Source of the DNA: CAYTLW01 sp964438735
GTDB taxonomy: Bacteria > Myxococcota_A > UBA9042
Reading direction: 5' to 3'
Length of the DNA: 44,764 nucleotides
Assembly (NCBI GenBank): GCA_964438735.1
Contig: CAYTLW010000059.1
Span: forward strand, 1-44,764
In this document: positions 36,309-44,764 of the stretch, in pieces
Layout: each line of letters begins with the position of its first letter
How positions within the stretch are numbered: the first letter of the stretch is position 1
Notes under the pieces: generated by a model
What the model was told of the DNA's origin: nothing
Database searches by the model: none
The model's input: the letters and a program-made list of their open reading frames with translations, nothing else
Position numbers and translations under genes: made by a program

Positions 36309-37907
36309 TCAGCCGCCTGGTATCTGCGGCACGACCTTGAGATTGGACAGCAGCTTGGAGACCGCCTCCGCGGCGGCGGCGTCCTGTCCGCCCTTGCCCA
36401 AGGGCACGCTGCTCCAGGCGAGCATGCAGGATTGCTCGACGCCGAAGAGTTCGAGTCGCAACGCCTCGCGGTCGGCGCCGCGCGGCGGGTCGATGACCAC
36501 CTTGAGCATCATGTTGGCTGAGACCTCGCGGCCCAATTGGCAGCGGGTGCCGCTGGCGCGCCCGGCGGCGTGGCTCTGCTTGCGTAGCTTCGCCAGCATC
36601 TTGCGCTCCTTTCGGTCGGCGACCACGTCGAATTTGCCCAGGCGGGTCAGCTCCCCTCGGATGGCCCGCTTGAGCGAGCCGGCGCGGGCTTTTCGTAGCT
36701 TCTTGCCGGCGCCGGACTCCGGTGTAGCCACGGCGATGCGCGGCGCCTTCTTGAACCACCGCGCCACCGAACGTTCCACCTCGTCGATGGATGCGCCGCT
36801 GTTCAGGGTGCGGCCATCCCAACTCCACAGGAACGCCTGGGGCAATCGGTCGTCGACGCCCCAGCTCTTGGCGATGACTCCATGCGGATCGGCCACCACG
36901 TGGTCGGGCGACCAGCCGGGTGTGGCGTGGGTGCCGCGCGACTGGGTATAGACGACCACCACACGCAGGCCGCGGTCGCGCCACTTGCGATGCAGGGCCT
37001 TCCAACGCGGCATGGACTCTTTGCAGGGGCCACACCAGTCGGCGTAGAAGTCTACCGCCAGCAGGCGCACATTGGGCAGCTCCAGCCAGCGGCGCAGGTC
37101 CAGGTCGCCGCCTCGCGCCGCCGTACGACGGGGAGCGCTTCTGCGGACGGGCATCTTCACCGTGCCCACGCGATCGCGCGATCGTTCCACCGAGGCCGAC
37201 GTGCGGGCGGTGGTGAGCACCGGCACAAGGCGAGTGCTCAACTGGCCGAAGACGCGGCCCAGCAGCTTGGAGCGGCCCTCGCTGTTGTCGTCCCAGTACA
37301 GCGGGAAGAGCGGGATGAAGATGTCGACGAACCAGACGTAGTTCAGCCCGAGGTCGGCCCGATCGGAGATGTTGAAGGTCGCCAGCTCCTTGCTGCTGCG
37401 AGCGTCGCTGACCCGCACCAGCGAGGTGGTGTCGAAGGTGTCGGTGCGCCACATCACCAGGACGCCATAGCCCCACTTGCGATCGAAGACGTCCTCGAAG
37501 CCCACGTCCACGTGCAGGTCGCCATCGCGCGCCTTGTCTCGCCACTTGCTGTCGTCCTTGAGCACCGGCACGAAGCGGAACGACTGGCTCTTTCGGCGCA
37601 GCTCGGTGGTCACCGCGTTGGCCGGGGCGCGGTTCATCTTCTTCTGCCAGGCGACGCACTTGCTCGAGCCGGCGCCGCCAGCGCAGGGGGCCGGCATGAT
37701 GTCCGCCGAGGTCGTAAAGGAGATGGTGGCGCTGACGAATACCGTCGGCAGGTCGCCGGTCGCGACGCCGGTGGTCACGCGGCCGGCCCGTGGCAAGACC
37801 CAGGCGCCGGTCAGGGTCGCTGCGCAGCCGCCGAGCACGACAGCGGCGACCAGCGCGGCGGCGATCCACATGCGAGCGCTGAATTGGGCACAACGGGCGG
37901 CGGGCAT
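36309..37907 (-). CDS. Three-part lipoprotein with a central thioredoxin domain
   Basis: This 532-residue envelope protein has a lipoprotein signal ending LGGC (C28); M13 is an alternative start. Residues ~30-235 are an unrecognised beta-rich domain with FVSATISFTTSADIMPAP. Residues ~265-390 are a thioredoxin/TlpA-like domain, LLAVDFYADWCGPCKESMPRW, with WCGPC near residue 292 and a cis-Pro region in DDRLPQAFLWSWDG. Residues ~410-530 resemble the TolB-N/CsgG-like fold used in myxobacterial surface proteins (GELTRLGKFDVVADRKERKML and a cysteine pair). It may be a thiol reductase in the periplasm. It lies convergent to the dehydrogenase. Confidence 0.72.
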   Translation of the reverse strand: MPAARCAQFSARMWIAAALVAAVVLGGCAATLTGAWVLPRAGRVTTGVATGDLPTVFVSATISFTTSADIMPAPCAGGAGSSKCVAWQKKMNRAPANAVTTELRRKSQSFRFVPVLKDDSKWRDKARDGDLHVDVGFEDVFDRKWGYGVLVMWRTDTFDTTSLVRVSDARSSKELATFNISDRADLGLNYVWFVDIFIPLFPLYWDDNSEGRSKLLGRVFGQLSTRLVPVLTTARTSASVERSRDRVGTVKMPVRRSAPRRTAARGGDLDLRRWLELPNVRLLAVDFYADWCGPCKESMPRWKALHRKWRDRGLRVVVVYTQSRGTHATPGWSPDHVVADPHGVIAKSWGVDDRLPQAFLWSWDGRTLNSGASIDEVERSVARWFKKAPRIAVATPESGAGKKLRKARAGSLKRAIRGELTRLGKFDVVADRKERKMLAKLRKQSHAAGRASGTRCQLGREVSANMMLKVVIDPPRGADREALRLELFGVEQSCMLAWSSVPLGKGGQDAAAAEAVSKLLSNLKVVPQIPGG

Positions 37908-37948
37908 CGGGGGTCCCGGGCGAAACGAGTGTTCGACCAGATGCCAAT

Positions 37949-39118
37949 CTAGGAGTCACCGATGCCGCTTGCAAGAAGCTCAACCACCGACTCCGGCTGG
38001 GTCCGGGCCGCCGGGGTGGCGGTCGGCCAGTTCCACCACAGCCCGACCACGACGCCGAGTCCGGGCACGGGCTGGAAGCCGTTGACCTTGCGCCACAGGG
38101 GGATGCGCGCCGAGGCCAGCAAGGAGAGGCTGCCGGTCACCTGCCACTGCAGGGCGGGCTGCAGGGTCAGCCAGTCGCCGCCGCCATTGGCGAAATCCTC
38201 GATGGGTGTGTCGGCGAAGATGCGCTCCTGGCCACTGCTGCGCCATTGCCACTCCACGGCCAGGCTGGCGTGCAGCGCCCGCCGGAGCAGCACGCCGGTC
38301 AGTCCTGCGGTCCCGCGCACCTCGTCGCCCCAACGGAAGAGGTAGCCCTTGTTGACGTTGGTGGTCAGCGGCAGCCGGGCGCCGACGCCCACAAGCCAGC
38401 CCAGGCGGCTGCCGATGCGTCCGGTCAGGTCCAGCTCGCCCAATCCCCACCACGCACCCCGACCCAGAGATGCGTACTGGTCCGTGGTGGCGCCCTCCGG
38501 ATCCTTGACGATGAAGCTGCCGGTGGGCGCCACAGCACCCAGGGCGATGGACAGGCGCGGGGCCCATTTCGGCAACCCGGTGACCAGGGCGTTGACGTGT
38601 TGACGGGCGCGCAGCTCCAGGTCCGACAGGCCGCTGTCGTGGGTGGTGGTCAGGGGGGTGCCGAAGTCGTCCTTGCTCTCGCCATCGCCCAGCTCGGGCA
38701 CTCGGGTCGCCGAAGCGACGCCGAAGGGCAGGGTGAGGCCGATCTCGGTGCCGCTGGCCAGCTCGACCCCGGCCAACAGGGTGGCCACATGGATCTGCAG
38801 CGCCCAATCGGGGGTGAAGACCTGACTGCGCTTGGCCGCCTCGGACAGGGCCGTGCTGCCGCTGTAGATGTCGGCGTACTCCCAGGCGGCGTAGACCAGA
38901 CCCGCGCGCAGGCGGGTGGCGCCAGCGGCGGCGTCATCGAAGACGCGGGCGACGTCGTTATCGCCGGCGGAGAACGCCGGGTTGCCGCAGACGGCGCACT
39001 GGGCGTCGACCCGGGCGGGCCCCAGGGTGAGCGCAGCCACCACTACCAGCGCCGCGGCAAGCGGGTATGCCAGCAAAGTCACCGGTCTGGCGGCTGTCGG
39101 GCGGATTTCGGTCGACAT
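37949..39118 (-). CDS. Outer-membrane beta-barrel-type protein with N-terminal CxxC
   Basis: This 389-residue exported protein has a signal peptide of ~38 residues ending ARVDAQ, directly followed by CAVCGNPAFSAGD, so the mature protein opens with a CxxC pair but no heme histidine. The body has amphipathic strands: RLRAGLVYAAWEYADIYSG, GVELASGTEIGLTLPFGVAS, APRLSIALGAVAPTGSF and GLGVVVGLWWNWP. These resemble outer-membrane channels of the 'meta-pathway phenol' type. It ends in Asp/Ser rather than Phe. It is 41 bases upstream of the thioredoxin lipoprotein on the same strand. The CxxC could be a metal site or a target of that thioredoxin (an inference). Confidence 0.68.
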   Translation of the reverse strand: MSTEIRPTAARPVTLLAYPLAAALVVVAALTLGPARVDAQCAVCGNPAFSAGDNDVARVFDDAAAGATRLRAGLVYAAWEYADIYSGSTALSEAAKRSQVFTPDWALQIHVATLLAGVELASGTEIGLTLPFGVASATRVPELGDGESKDDFGTPLTTTHDSGLSDLELRARQHVNALVTGLPKWAPRLSIALGAVAPTGSFIVKDPEGATTDQYASLGRGAWWGLGELDLTGRIGSRLGWLVGVGARLPLTTNVNKGYLFRWGDEVRGTAGLTGVLLRRALHASLAVEWQWRSSGQERIFADTPIEDFANGGGDWLTLQPALQWQVTGSLSLLASARIPLWRKVNGFQPVPGLGVVVGLWWNWPTATPAARTQPESVVELLASGIGDS

Positions 39119-39173
39119 GGGCTCCCCTGGTCACGCACCCTGCGCGCCCTGGAGACGGCAGAAGTGTGCCGCC

Positions 39174-39200
39174 GTTACAAGGATGCTGCGCCGCTGTAAC
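39174..39200. promoter_or_regulatory. Inverted repeat between divergent genes
   Basis: GTTACA (39174-39179) and TGTAAC (39195-39200) are 15 bases apart in the 151-base gap between the divergent barrel and thioredoxin-like genes. It could be a shared operator. No clear sigma-70 boxes were found around it. Confidence 0.35.
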
Positions 39201-39269
39201 AGTCCTGGCAACGGCACGTCCATGGTCCTCGAACAGCGCCCGAGGGGCGCTCCCTTTGGAGAATCCAGC

Positions 39270-40145
39270 ATGATGACCCAATCGACTTTCCGGCTCTCGA
39301 CCCCCTGCGTGACGCTGGCTGCCGCTCTCGTTCTGGCGGCTTGTGGCAGCCAGGCAGGCGGCTCGGCGGGCGTGCAGACCGGCGTCGACAGCGGCGCTGC
39401 GAGCAGCGACGGTGGCGCGGATAGCAGCACCACCGCAGATGTGGACAACACCGATAGCGGCAGCGCAACCGTGGACGCGGGCAATACCAGCGGCGCCCAG
39501 GATGCGGCCCCGGCAGCCGATGCGGGCGGCGCGACCGACGCAGCCGCAGATGTCGCCGTGGCCGTCGACGCAGGCTCCGAGCCGGATATCGTCGAACCCA
39601 AACCCGACGTGGTCGTCGCTCCGGACACCGGCAGCGCCCCGGATACCGCGACCACCGGTTGGGGCGCGGGCATGTGCCCGGTTGGCGGCAAGAGCATCGG
39701 CTTCGGCGTCGGCCAGGAGCTCGGCGACCTGCCGATTCAGGACTGCGATACGGGCGTGATCCGCAGCATCAAGGAAGTCTGCGGCGCCAAGGCGACGTGG
39801 ATCTTCGTCGCCCACACCCACTGCCCCACATGCCGCGCCACCGCCCAGTACACCGCCAAGGTGGCCAAGCAGCTGGTCGACAAGGATGTCGCCGTGGTGC
39901 ACGTGGTGCATGTCGACGACTACCAGTCCTGCCCCAGCTGGCGGAAGAAGTATGGCCTGGAGGGCATCGACAACCTGCGCGTCTATCTGGACAAGAGCGG
40001 AGCGGCCTGGAACGCCATCAAGACCAAGAACTACACCGCGCCCCACGCGTTCGCCGGGCCCAATCGGGTGATCACCTACAAGCAGCATGGCCTGTCGAGC
40101 AACGGCGTGCTGCAGAAGGTCAACCAGGCGTTGGCGAGCAAGTAA
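39270..40145 (+). CDS. Thioredoxin-like lipoprotein
   Basis: This 291-residue protein has a lipoprotein signal ending LAAC and a long low-complexity linker of Ala/Asp/Ser/Gly to residue ~125. Two ATGs (39270, 39273) serve equally as start. The C-terminal ~160 residues form a redoxin/AhpC-TSA-like fold with TWIFVAHTHCPTCRATAQ (C185, C188), then VAVVHVVHVDDYQSC, and a cis-Pro region in NYTAPHAFAGP. It is probably a surface or periplasmic thiol oxidoreductase. It is divergent from the barrel protein and the larger thioredoxin lipoprotein. Confidence 0.8.
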   Translation: MMTQSTFRLSTPCVTLAAALVLAACGSQAGGSAGVQTGVDSGAASSDGGADSSTTADVDNTDSGSATVDAGNTSGAQDAAPAADAGGATDAAADVAVAVDAGSEPDIVEPKPDVVVAPDTGSAPDTATTGWGAGMCPVGGKSIGFGVGQELGDLPIQDCDTGVIRSIKEVCGAKATWIFVAHTHCPTCRATAQYTAKVAKQLVDKDVAVVHVVHVDDYQSCPSWRKKYGLEGIDNLRVYLDKSGAAWNAIKTKNYTAPHAFAGPNRVITYKQHGLSSNGVLQKVNQALASK

Positions 40146-40148
40146 TCC

Positions 40149-40169
40149 CCCAGGCGCTTCGCGGCTGGG
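40149..40169. terminator. Bidirectional hairpin between convergent genes
   Basis: CCCAG-G-CGC-TTC-GCG-G-CTGGG folds into an eight-pair stem with one G-G mismatch. It occupies most of the 39 bases between the stops at 40145 and 40185. Confidence 0.55.
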
Positions 40170-40184
40170 CCTGCAGGATGAGAG

Positions 40185-40928
40185 CTACCGCTCGAAACCC
40201 AGCAACCAGGCCACAATCAACGTCACGTAGACGCTGCCATGAAATGCCAGGTAGATGACCGGGCCGCGCCAGCCGAAAGCGCGTTCGGCCATGGGCACCT
40301 CGGCTGGTCGATAGTGGCGGAAGGTCAGGTAGTAGATCAGCCCGCCCAGGGCCAGGCCGGCGACGCCGTCCGCTACGAAATGCTGCTTCAGGGTCACGAT
40401 GGAGATGGCCACGCCGAGCGCGATCAGGCAGGCGAGACCGCCGTACAGGGGCCTGGCCTTCCACGCCGCCATGGTCGCCACCACGGCCACCGCCATGTGC
40501 AGCGAGGGGAAGAGGTTGTAGGGCGGGTCGTACTTGTAGGTCACCAGCACGCCCCAGTCGGTCAGGTGCTCGGGATTGAAGGCGCTGACATCGCCGCGCA
40601 GGTCGATGGAGGTCACCGGCCAGAAGAAGTGGCAGAGCAGGTTGATGGCCAGCACGTAGATGTAGGCCTTGACCACCAGATTCCACAGCGGGCCGCTGCG
40701 CACTACGAAGAGTGGATAGAGCATCACCGTGTAGATCCAGGTGTACAGGTAGATGGAGCCCGGCCAGAAGGGGATCGCATCGTCCAGCGGCGTGTTCAAT
40801 GAACCCGCAGCCGTGGGATCGGTGGCGATGCCGATGAGCATGTAGGCGCTCATGCCCACCACCGCCAGCGCAATCGCTGTGGCAATACGGGTCTTCATCG
40901 CCGGCATGGTCTGCGGCAAAAGGGACAT
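40185..40928 (-). CDS. PAP2-family integral membrane phosphatase/transferase
   Basis: This 247-residue membrane protein has about six hydrophobic spans. It carries a PAP2-type core, YNLFPSLHMAVAV (the PSxH motif with catalytic His) and VTLKQHFVADGVAGLALGG (the SRxxxxxHxxxD-like motif in reduced form). Such proteins remove phosphate from lipids or transfer inositol or phosphoethanolamine groups. The start at 40928 is preferred because the longer frame runs into the upstream RCC1 gene. The upstream stop is at 40937, so the two minus-strand genes are probably co-transcribed. Confidence 0.8.
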   Translation of the reverse strand: MSLLPQTMPAMKTRIATAIALAVVGMSAYMLIGIATDPTAAGSLNTPLDDAIPFWPGSIYLYTWIYTVMLYPLFVVRSGPLWNLVVKAYIYVLAINLLCHFFWPVTSIDLRGDVSAFNPEHLTDWGVLVTYKYDPPYNLFPSLHMAVAVVATMAAWKARPLYGGLACLIALGVAISIVTLKQHFVADGVAGLALGGLIYYLTFRHYRPAEVPMAERAFGWRGPVIYLAFHGSVYVTLIVAWLLGFER

Positions 40929-40936
40929 GGCTTCCT

Positions 40937-42592
40937 TCAATTCTGTACGACCTTGACCGGTGCGGTGCTGGACTTGGTGCCGCCGTTGCCCAGTTGACCG
41001 GAGCCGCCATCGCCCCAGCACCAGACGCTCAAATCGCTGCGCACCATGCAGGAGTGCGAGCGACCGCAGGCGACGTCGGTGGCGCCCATGACCCCAGATT
41101 GTTTCAGCGGCTCAGCCACCTTGCTGCCCCCTGGCCCCACCTGGCCGTAGGAATTGCTGCCCCAGCAGTAGATGAGATTGGCGGCCGTGCGCACGCAGGT
41201 ATGCAGGTAGCCCGCGGCGATCTCGAGGGTCTGTGGCAGCTTCACCTTGATGGGTTTGGTGTTGACCTTGGCCTTGTTGCCGTCGCCGACCTGGCCCGAC
41301 AAGCCGCCGCCCCAGCACCACACCTCGTGCGACTTGGTGCGCGCGCAGACATGGCGCTCGCCGACGGCGATACGATGGGCGTTCACGATGCCGGGTACGG
41401 TGACGGGCGATTCCTCCTGCTTCTGGGAGCCGGACTGACCATTGGCGCACTGGCCGTACTCGTTGTCGCCCCAACAGGCGACGCTGCCGTCGGCGCGGAT
41501 GCCGCAGGTATTGGTGCCGCCAGCCGATACGGCCACCCAGTCGCTGCCGAAGGCGCCGATGGGGCCCAATGTGGCCTGGGTGCCGCCGTTGCCCAGTTGG
41601 CCATCGCCGTTGTGGCCCCAGCACCAGATCTCACCGCCGGCCCGCAAGGCGCAGCCGTGGCGTTCGCCAGAGGTCACCGAGATGGCGTCGTCGAGCATGC
41701 CGATCTTGCCCGGCGCGGCCTTGTCCTTGCCCGGTCCGGAGTCGCCATTGCCCAGGGTGCCCCAGTAGTTGTTGCCCCAGCACCACACCTTGCCGGTCTT
41801 GCTGACAGCGCACGCGAAGGCGGCGTCGGCAGCCACCGCGGTGATGTCGCTCAATCCGTTGACCAGCACCGGCTTGGTCTGCTCTTTGGCGATGCCTTTT
41901 TCGCCGTTGCCCAGTTGGCCATTCTGATTGCTGCCCCAGCAGGCGACCTTGCCGCTGCTGAGCAGGGCGCAGCTGAAGTAGTTGCCGGCGACCACGTCCT
42001 GCGCCCAGCCCTGCTGGCCCAGGCAGCTGCCGTTCTTGCACGCCTTGCCGGCTGAGCAGGCGGTGCCATCGGGCGCCTTGGCGCCGCCGCAGACGCCGGC
42101 GGTGCAGGTGGCGATGCGACAGGTCACGCCGGGTTTGGGGCATTGGGTGGCCTTGGTGCAGCCGCTGGTATCGGCGCCCGAGTCGGCGCCGATGTCCTTG
42201 TCCACGATGTCTGGCTTGGTCGATGTGTCGACCGCTGTGTCGGCGGTCCCCACATCCTGTGCGCCGGCATCCTTGGCGCCGGCATCTTTGGCGCCGGCAT
42301 CTTTGGCGCCGGCATCCACTGCAGTGGCGTCTTTCGTCTTGCTATCCTTGGCCGATGCGTCCTTGGGCTGGTCGACGTCCACTGGGCCGCTATCCGATGG
42401 TCCAACGTCCCCCGCAGCGTCGCTGAGACTGCCGGCATCCGTCGTGGCGAGATCGCCCGTGAGTCCGTCGTTGCCGCCAAACTGGCTGGCATCGGGCGTC
42501 TGGCTGGGGCAGCCCGATAGCGACAACATCAGCGCCAGCAGGCACATGCATTGCCGCCAGATCGCGCTCGCGGTCTTTCCCCTCATCGCCAT
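40937..42592 (-). CDS. Seven-repeat RCC1 beta-propeller lipoprotein
   Basis: This 551-residue surface protein has a lipoprotein signal ending LSLSGC. A low-complexity stretch with a repeated AKDAG unit follows (residues ~60-110), then a short Cys-rich block (CPKPGVTCRIATCTAGVCGG). Residues ~165-545 hold seven RCC1 units of the form 'CALxxxGKVxCWGxNxxGQLGNG', each with a cysteine pair, enough for a complete seven-bladed propeller. RCC1 propellers bind proteins; no enzyme role is implied. The start at 42592 was taken over a longer frame because it places the signal peptide correctly. Confidence 0.87.
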   Translation of the reverse strand: MAMRGKTASAIWRQCMCLLALMLSLSGCPSQTPDASQFGGNDGLTGDLATTDAGSLSDAAGDVGPSDSGPVDVDQPKDASAKDSKTKDATAVDAGAKDAGAKDAGAKDAGAQDVGTADTAVDTSTKPDIVDKDIGADSGADTSGCTKATQCPKPGVTCRIATCTAGVCGGAKAPDGTACSAGKACKNGSCLGQQGWAQDVVAGNYFSCALLSSGKVACWGSNQNGQLGNGEKGIAKEQTKPVLVNGLSDITAVAADAAFACAVSKTGKVWCWGNNYWGTLGNGDSGPGKDKAAPGKIGMLDDAISVTSGERHGCALRAGGEIWCWGHNGDGQLGNGGTQATLGPIGAFGSDWVAVSAGGTNTCGIRADGSVACWGDNEYGQCANGQSGSQKQEESPVTVPGIVNAHRIAVGERHVCARTKSHEVWCWGGGLSGQVGDGNKAKVNTKPIKVKLPQTLEIAAGYLHTCVRTAANLIYCWGSNSYGQVGPGGSKVAEPLKQSGVMGATDVACGRSHSCMVRSDLSVWCWGDGGSGQLGNGGTKSSTAPVKVVQN

Positions 42593-42635
42593 TGTCGCCG
42601 TCTCCGGGCAGCCCGACCGGGCCGCGTCATCACGC

Positions 42636-43481
42636 TCAGCGTATCCCCAGCGTGGCGTCGTGGCCATTTGGCAGCCCTTTGACCAGCTCCAGCAGGCGGC
42701 GTGTGGGCACCGACAGGGGTTTGGTGCGTCGACAGAGCAGCAGGTCCGTGTCCTGCGTTTCGTTGGACACCGTCGGTCCGAAAGGTCCCCAGAAGGCTCC
42801 ATCGGCGCTGATGGTCAACTCCGCTCGCAGGTCGTTGACCCCGGCTTGCACGCCCAGCGCCTCCACGGCAGCACGACCCCGGCGAACGATGGGGCGGATG
42901 ATGTGATCGCCCGCCGCCACGCCGAGTTTCTGGACCAGACTGAGCAGGCGCGCTCGCTCGTCGTCGTCCAACTCATCGACGGTGCTGGCGACGCGCACTC
43001 GAATGCCGAGCCCGAGCAGTCCCTCAATGGCGCGCACGACCTTGCGATGGTTGCCGATGGCGCGTAACGCGTCGTTGGCGTCCGGCTCTGGTCGGTCCAG
43101 CGACACCTGAAGCGCCACATCCGCCTCGCTCAGCGGCGCCATGCGTTGCAGTTGCCGGCCGCCAAAGAGGGTGGCATTGGACAGGGCGAGTACCGGCAGT
43201 TGCTCCGACATCGCCAGCAACACGTCGACCATCCACGGGCGCAGGAAGGGCTCGCCGCCGGTCACCCCCAAGGCCTCGAAGCCCAGTTCACGAGCCTGCC
43301 TGGCCAGGTCCACCATGCGCTCGGGCGACAGCTGGCGAGGCCGCGATGTGGGCGACGAACCGGTCAGGCAATAGGTACAAGCCAGGTTGCAGTCGTAGTG
43401 CGCGTAGAGCCACAGGCGACCGGAGATGCTGTCGTCCGAGATCGCCTCGCGCAGGGACTCGCCGATGGCCGCGGCGCTCAT
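42636..43481 (-). CDS. Radical SAM protein
   Basis: This 281-residue protein has the radical S-adenosylmethionine signature C31-x3-C35-x2-C38 (YDCNLACTYCLTG) and the SAM-binding VTGGEPFLRP. The C-terminal part (LLLCRRTKPLSVPTRRLLELV) has one cysteine and does not form a clear SPASM cluster domain. Its ATG overlaps the stop of the upstream AhpD-like gene (43478-43481), so the two proteins are co-translated. The reaction cannot be told from the sequence; a peptide or cofactor modification is likely. Confidence 0.85.
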   Translation of the reverse strand: MSAAAIGESLREAISDDSISGRLWLYAHYDCNLACTYCLTGSSPTSRPRQLSPERMVDLARQARELGFEALGVTGGEPFLRPWMVDVLLAMSEQLPVLALSNATLFGGRQLQRMAPLSEADVALQVSLDRPEPDANDALRAIGNHRKVVRAIEGLLGLGIRVRVASTVDELDDDERARLLSLVQKLGVAAGDHIIRPIVRRGRAAVEALGVQAGVNDLRAELTISADGAFWGPFGPTVSNETQDTDLLLCRRTKPLSVPTRRLLELVKGLPNGHDATLGIR

Positions 43482-44032
43482 GTCAGCCCCTCGGTTTCGA
43501 GGCGCCGTCGACACGCATCGGATAGCGGCAGATCCAGCGCAGTGCAGAAGCGGTTGAGCATCAGGGTGGCGCCAATACACAGCGTCAACTCAACCAGTTG
43601 GTGGGGCTCGAAGTGGCGTCCCATGCGCTCGACCAGCTCCACCTCCGGGCTGCCGGGCCCCCGGGCGACCACATCGGTCCAAGCGAGCAGCGCCAGGTCG
43701 TCCTCTGAGGTAAATGCCTCATGCAAATCCGACTCGCCCCGAAGAGCGCGGACCTGTTCGCTGGAGAGCCCACTGTCCAGGGCAGCGACCGTGTGGCTGC
43801 CGACGCAATAGGGGCAGCTTTGCAGGGCCGAGGTGCGCAGGATCGCGATCTCCTTGGTGCGCTCGTCCACGCCTAGCGGACCGAGGGCCTGGCCGATGAA
43901 GGGCATCGCCGTCTCGAGCAGCTCCGGCACATGAGCCAGGGTCGCCGTCAGCGCACCCGGCTGGCCGCGTTTGAACCAGTCGCGCAGGCTCAGGGGGGCC
44001 TGGTCGGGTGTGATCGCTGGAATGTGGGCCAT
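43478..44032 (-). CDS. AhpD-like / carboxymuconolactone decarboxylase-family protein
   Basis: This 184-residue all-helical protein has the AhpD motif SCPYCVGSHT (C73, C76, H80), which in family members acts in peroxide reduction or as a thiol-based redox centre. The preceding VDERTKEIAILRTSAL and the later HQLVELTLCIGATLMLNRF are typical of the family. It overlaps the radical SAM gene by four bases. The pairing suggests one pathway, for example protection or priming of the radical enzyme, but no such link is known to me. Confidence 0.85.
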   Translation of the reverse strand: MAHIPAITPDQAPLSLRDWFKRGQPGALTATLAHVPELLETAMPFIGQALGPLGVDERTKEIAILRTSALQSCPYCVGSHTVAALDSGLSSEQVRALRGESDLHEAFTSEDDLALLAWTDVVARGPGSPEVELVERMGRHFEPHQLVELTLCIGATLMLNRFCTALDLPLSDACRRRLETEGLT

Positions 44033-44229
44033 GACCGCTCCATGGGAGGCCGGAGAGGGAGGGTCATCTTGCCCGGGTTGCCGGCGGGATCAAGTCACGC
44101 GCTTCGAATTCGGTCGCGTGCAGCCAGGCGGTGTGCAGTTGGTGCTTGACCCCTATCCAAGTCCATGCAACCACCGATCTCAGGACCTGCACCTGTCAAA
44201 CCGAACCGAGGCCGCCAACGAGGACCTTC

Positions 44230-44764
44230 ATGACCGCAGAGCCCCGCGGCCTGATCGTCCACACGCAGCGCTTCTCGCTGCATGACGGCCCGGGCATTCG
44301 GACCACGGTCTTCTTCAAGGGCTGCCCGCTGCAGTGCGCCTGGTGTCAGAACCCGGAGAGCGTGCGCGCTGAGCCGGAGTTGATGTTCTTCGCCGACCGC
44401 TGCGACAACCACGGCGACTGCCTGAGCGTCTGCCCCACTTCAGCGCTGCAACCCGGTGAGCAGCGCATCGATCGGGCCCGCTGCGACGCCTGCGGCATTT
44501 GCGTCGACGCGTGCCCGACCGGGGCGCTGCAGGCCGTCGGTCGCCTGGTGAGCGCCGCCGAGCTGCTGCAAGAGGTGAAGGCCGACCTGCCCTTCTTTGC
44601 GCGCAGCGGCGGCGGCGTGACCCTCTCGGGCGGCGAGGCGACCGGCCAGATGGCCTTCATGGACGCCTTCAGCGCGCTCTGCGTGGACGCTGGCGTGCAG
44701 GTGGGCCTGGAGACCTGCGGCGCGTTTCGCTGGCGCGCGTTTGCGCCCATGTTGCCGCGGCTGG
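44230..44764 (+). CDS. Glycyl-radical-enzyme activating protein (5' part)
   Basis: The frame runs off the right edge after 178 codons. It encodes an activase of the PflA type, a radical SAM enzyme that installs the glycyl radical on a partner such as pyruvate formate-lyase. The SAM motif C32-x3-C36-x2-C39 (KGCPLQCAWCQNPES) is followed by an inserted two-cluster ferredoxin domain (CDNHGDCLSVCP, CDACGICVDACP) and the LSGGEAT motif. The ferredoxin insert is typical of activases for glycerol dehydratase, benzylsuccinate synthase and choline lyase types. Its glycyl-radical partner should lie beyond the window. It is divergent from the AhpD-like gene. Confidence 0.92.
   Translation, partial: MTAEPRGLIVHTQRFSLHDGPGIRTTVFFKGCPLQCAWCQNPESVRAEPELMFFADRCDNHGDCLSVCPTSALQPGEQRIDRARCDACGICVDACPTGALQAVGRLVSAAELLQEVKADLPFFARSGGGVTLSGGEATGQMAFMDAFSALCVDAGVQVGLETCGAFRWRAFAPMLPRL

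Noticed and set aside
44146..44151. TTGACC as the -35 box of the activase gene
   Set aside because: No acceptable -10 box at 16-18 bases.

Overview
The window is GC-rich DNA (roughly two-thirds G+C) from a draft assembly: three runs of ten Ns sit inside G/C-homopolymer noise at about 15.4-15.6, 19.5-19.64 and 24.29-24.37 kb. The gene content points to a myxobacterium-like member of the former Deltaproteobacteria (Myxococcota). The signs are many lipoproteins whose mature N-terminus is a Gly/Ala/Asp-rich spacer, Cys-rich repeat proteins ending in sulfatase-modifying (FGE-type) domains, a seven-bladed RCC1 lipoprotein, and a cytochrome ending in a MYXO-CTERM-like Cys-TM-Arg tail. The taxonomic call is an inference.

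Layout. (1) 1-8 kb: a respiratory nitrate reductase operon, narG (3' part), narH, narJ, narI, then two NarK-type transporters, the second carrying a DoxX-like C-terminal membrane domain. A GAF/winged-helix/BTAD regulator with five clustered cysteines follows. (2) 9.9-24.2 kb: an accessory region. It holds a truncated VapC copy, an AbiEi/AbiEii system, two tandem Cys-rich-repeat/FGE lipoproteins, a 49-codon orphan gene, an intact VapC/Phd-type pair, an orphan Phd-type antitoxin whose toxin partner looks cut off after a few codons, a TAP-like alpha/beta hydrolase lipoprotein, and several repeats derived from the 3' end of an amidohydrolase gene. (3) 22.8-29.2 kb, minus strand: a molybdenum hydroxylase cluster (YqeB-like accessory protein, FAD, 2Fe-2S and molybdopterin subunits), then the intact amidohydrolase. 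It resembles the purine/selenium-dependent molybdenum hydroxylase loci of other bacteria.

(4) 29.4-34.9 kb, plus strand: a tightly packed five-gene operon with a pentaheme cytochrome, a blue-copper lipoprotein, an outer-membrane-barrel candidate with one c-type heme site, a diheme cytochrome c and a Cys-rich lipoprotein. It reads as an envelope electron-transfer conduit that I cannot match to a named system, and I consider it the most interesting locus here. (5) 35-44.8 kb: an isocitrate/isopropylmalate-type dehydrogenase, a three-part thioredoxin lipoprotein, an outer-membrane-type protein, a second thioredoxin-like lipoprotein, a PAP2 membrane protein, the RCC1 lipoprotein, a radical SAM protein overlapping an AhpD-like protein, and the 5' part of a glycyl-radical-enzyme activase.

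Together the window describes a facultatively anaerobic, nitrate-respiring cell with much periplasmic and surface redox machinery. Several plus-strand promoters share a TTG-N17-TAGCxT pattern. No tRNA, rRNA, CRISPR array or intact transposase gene was seen.
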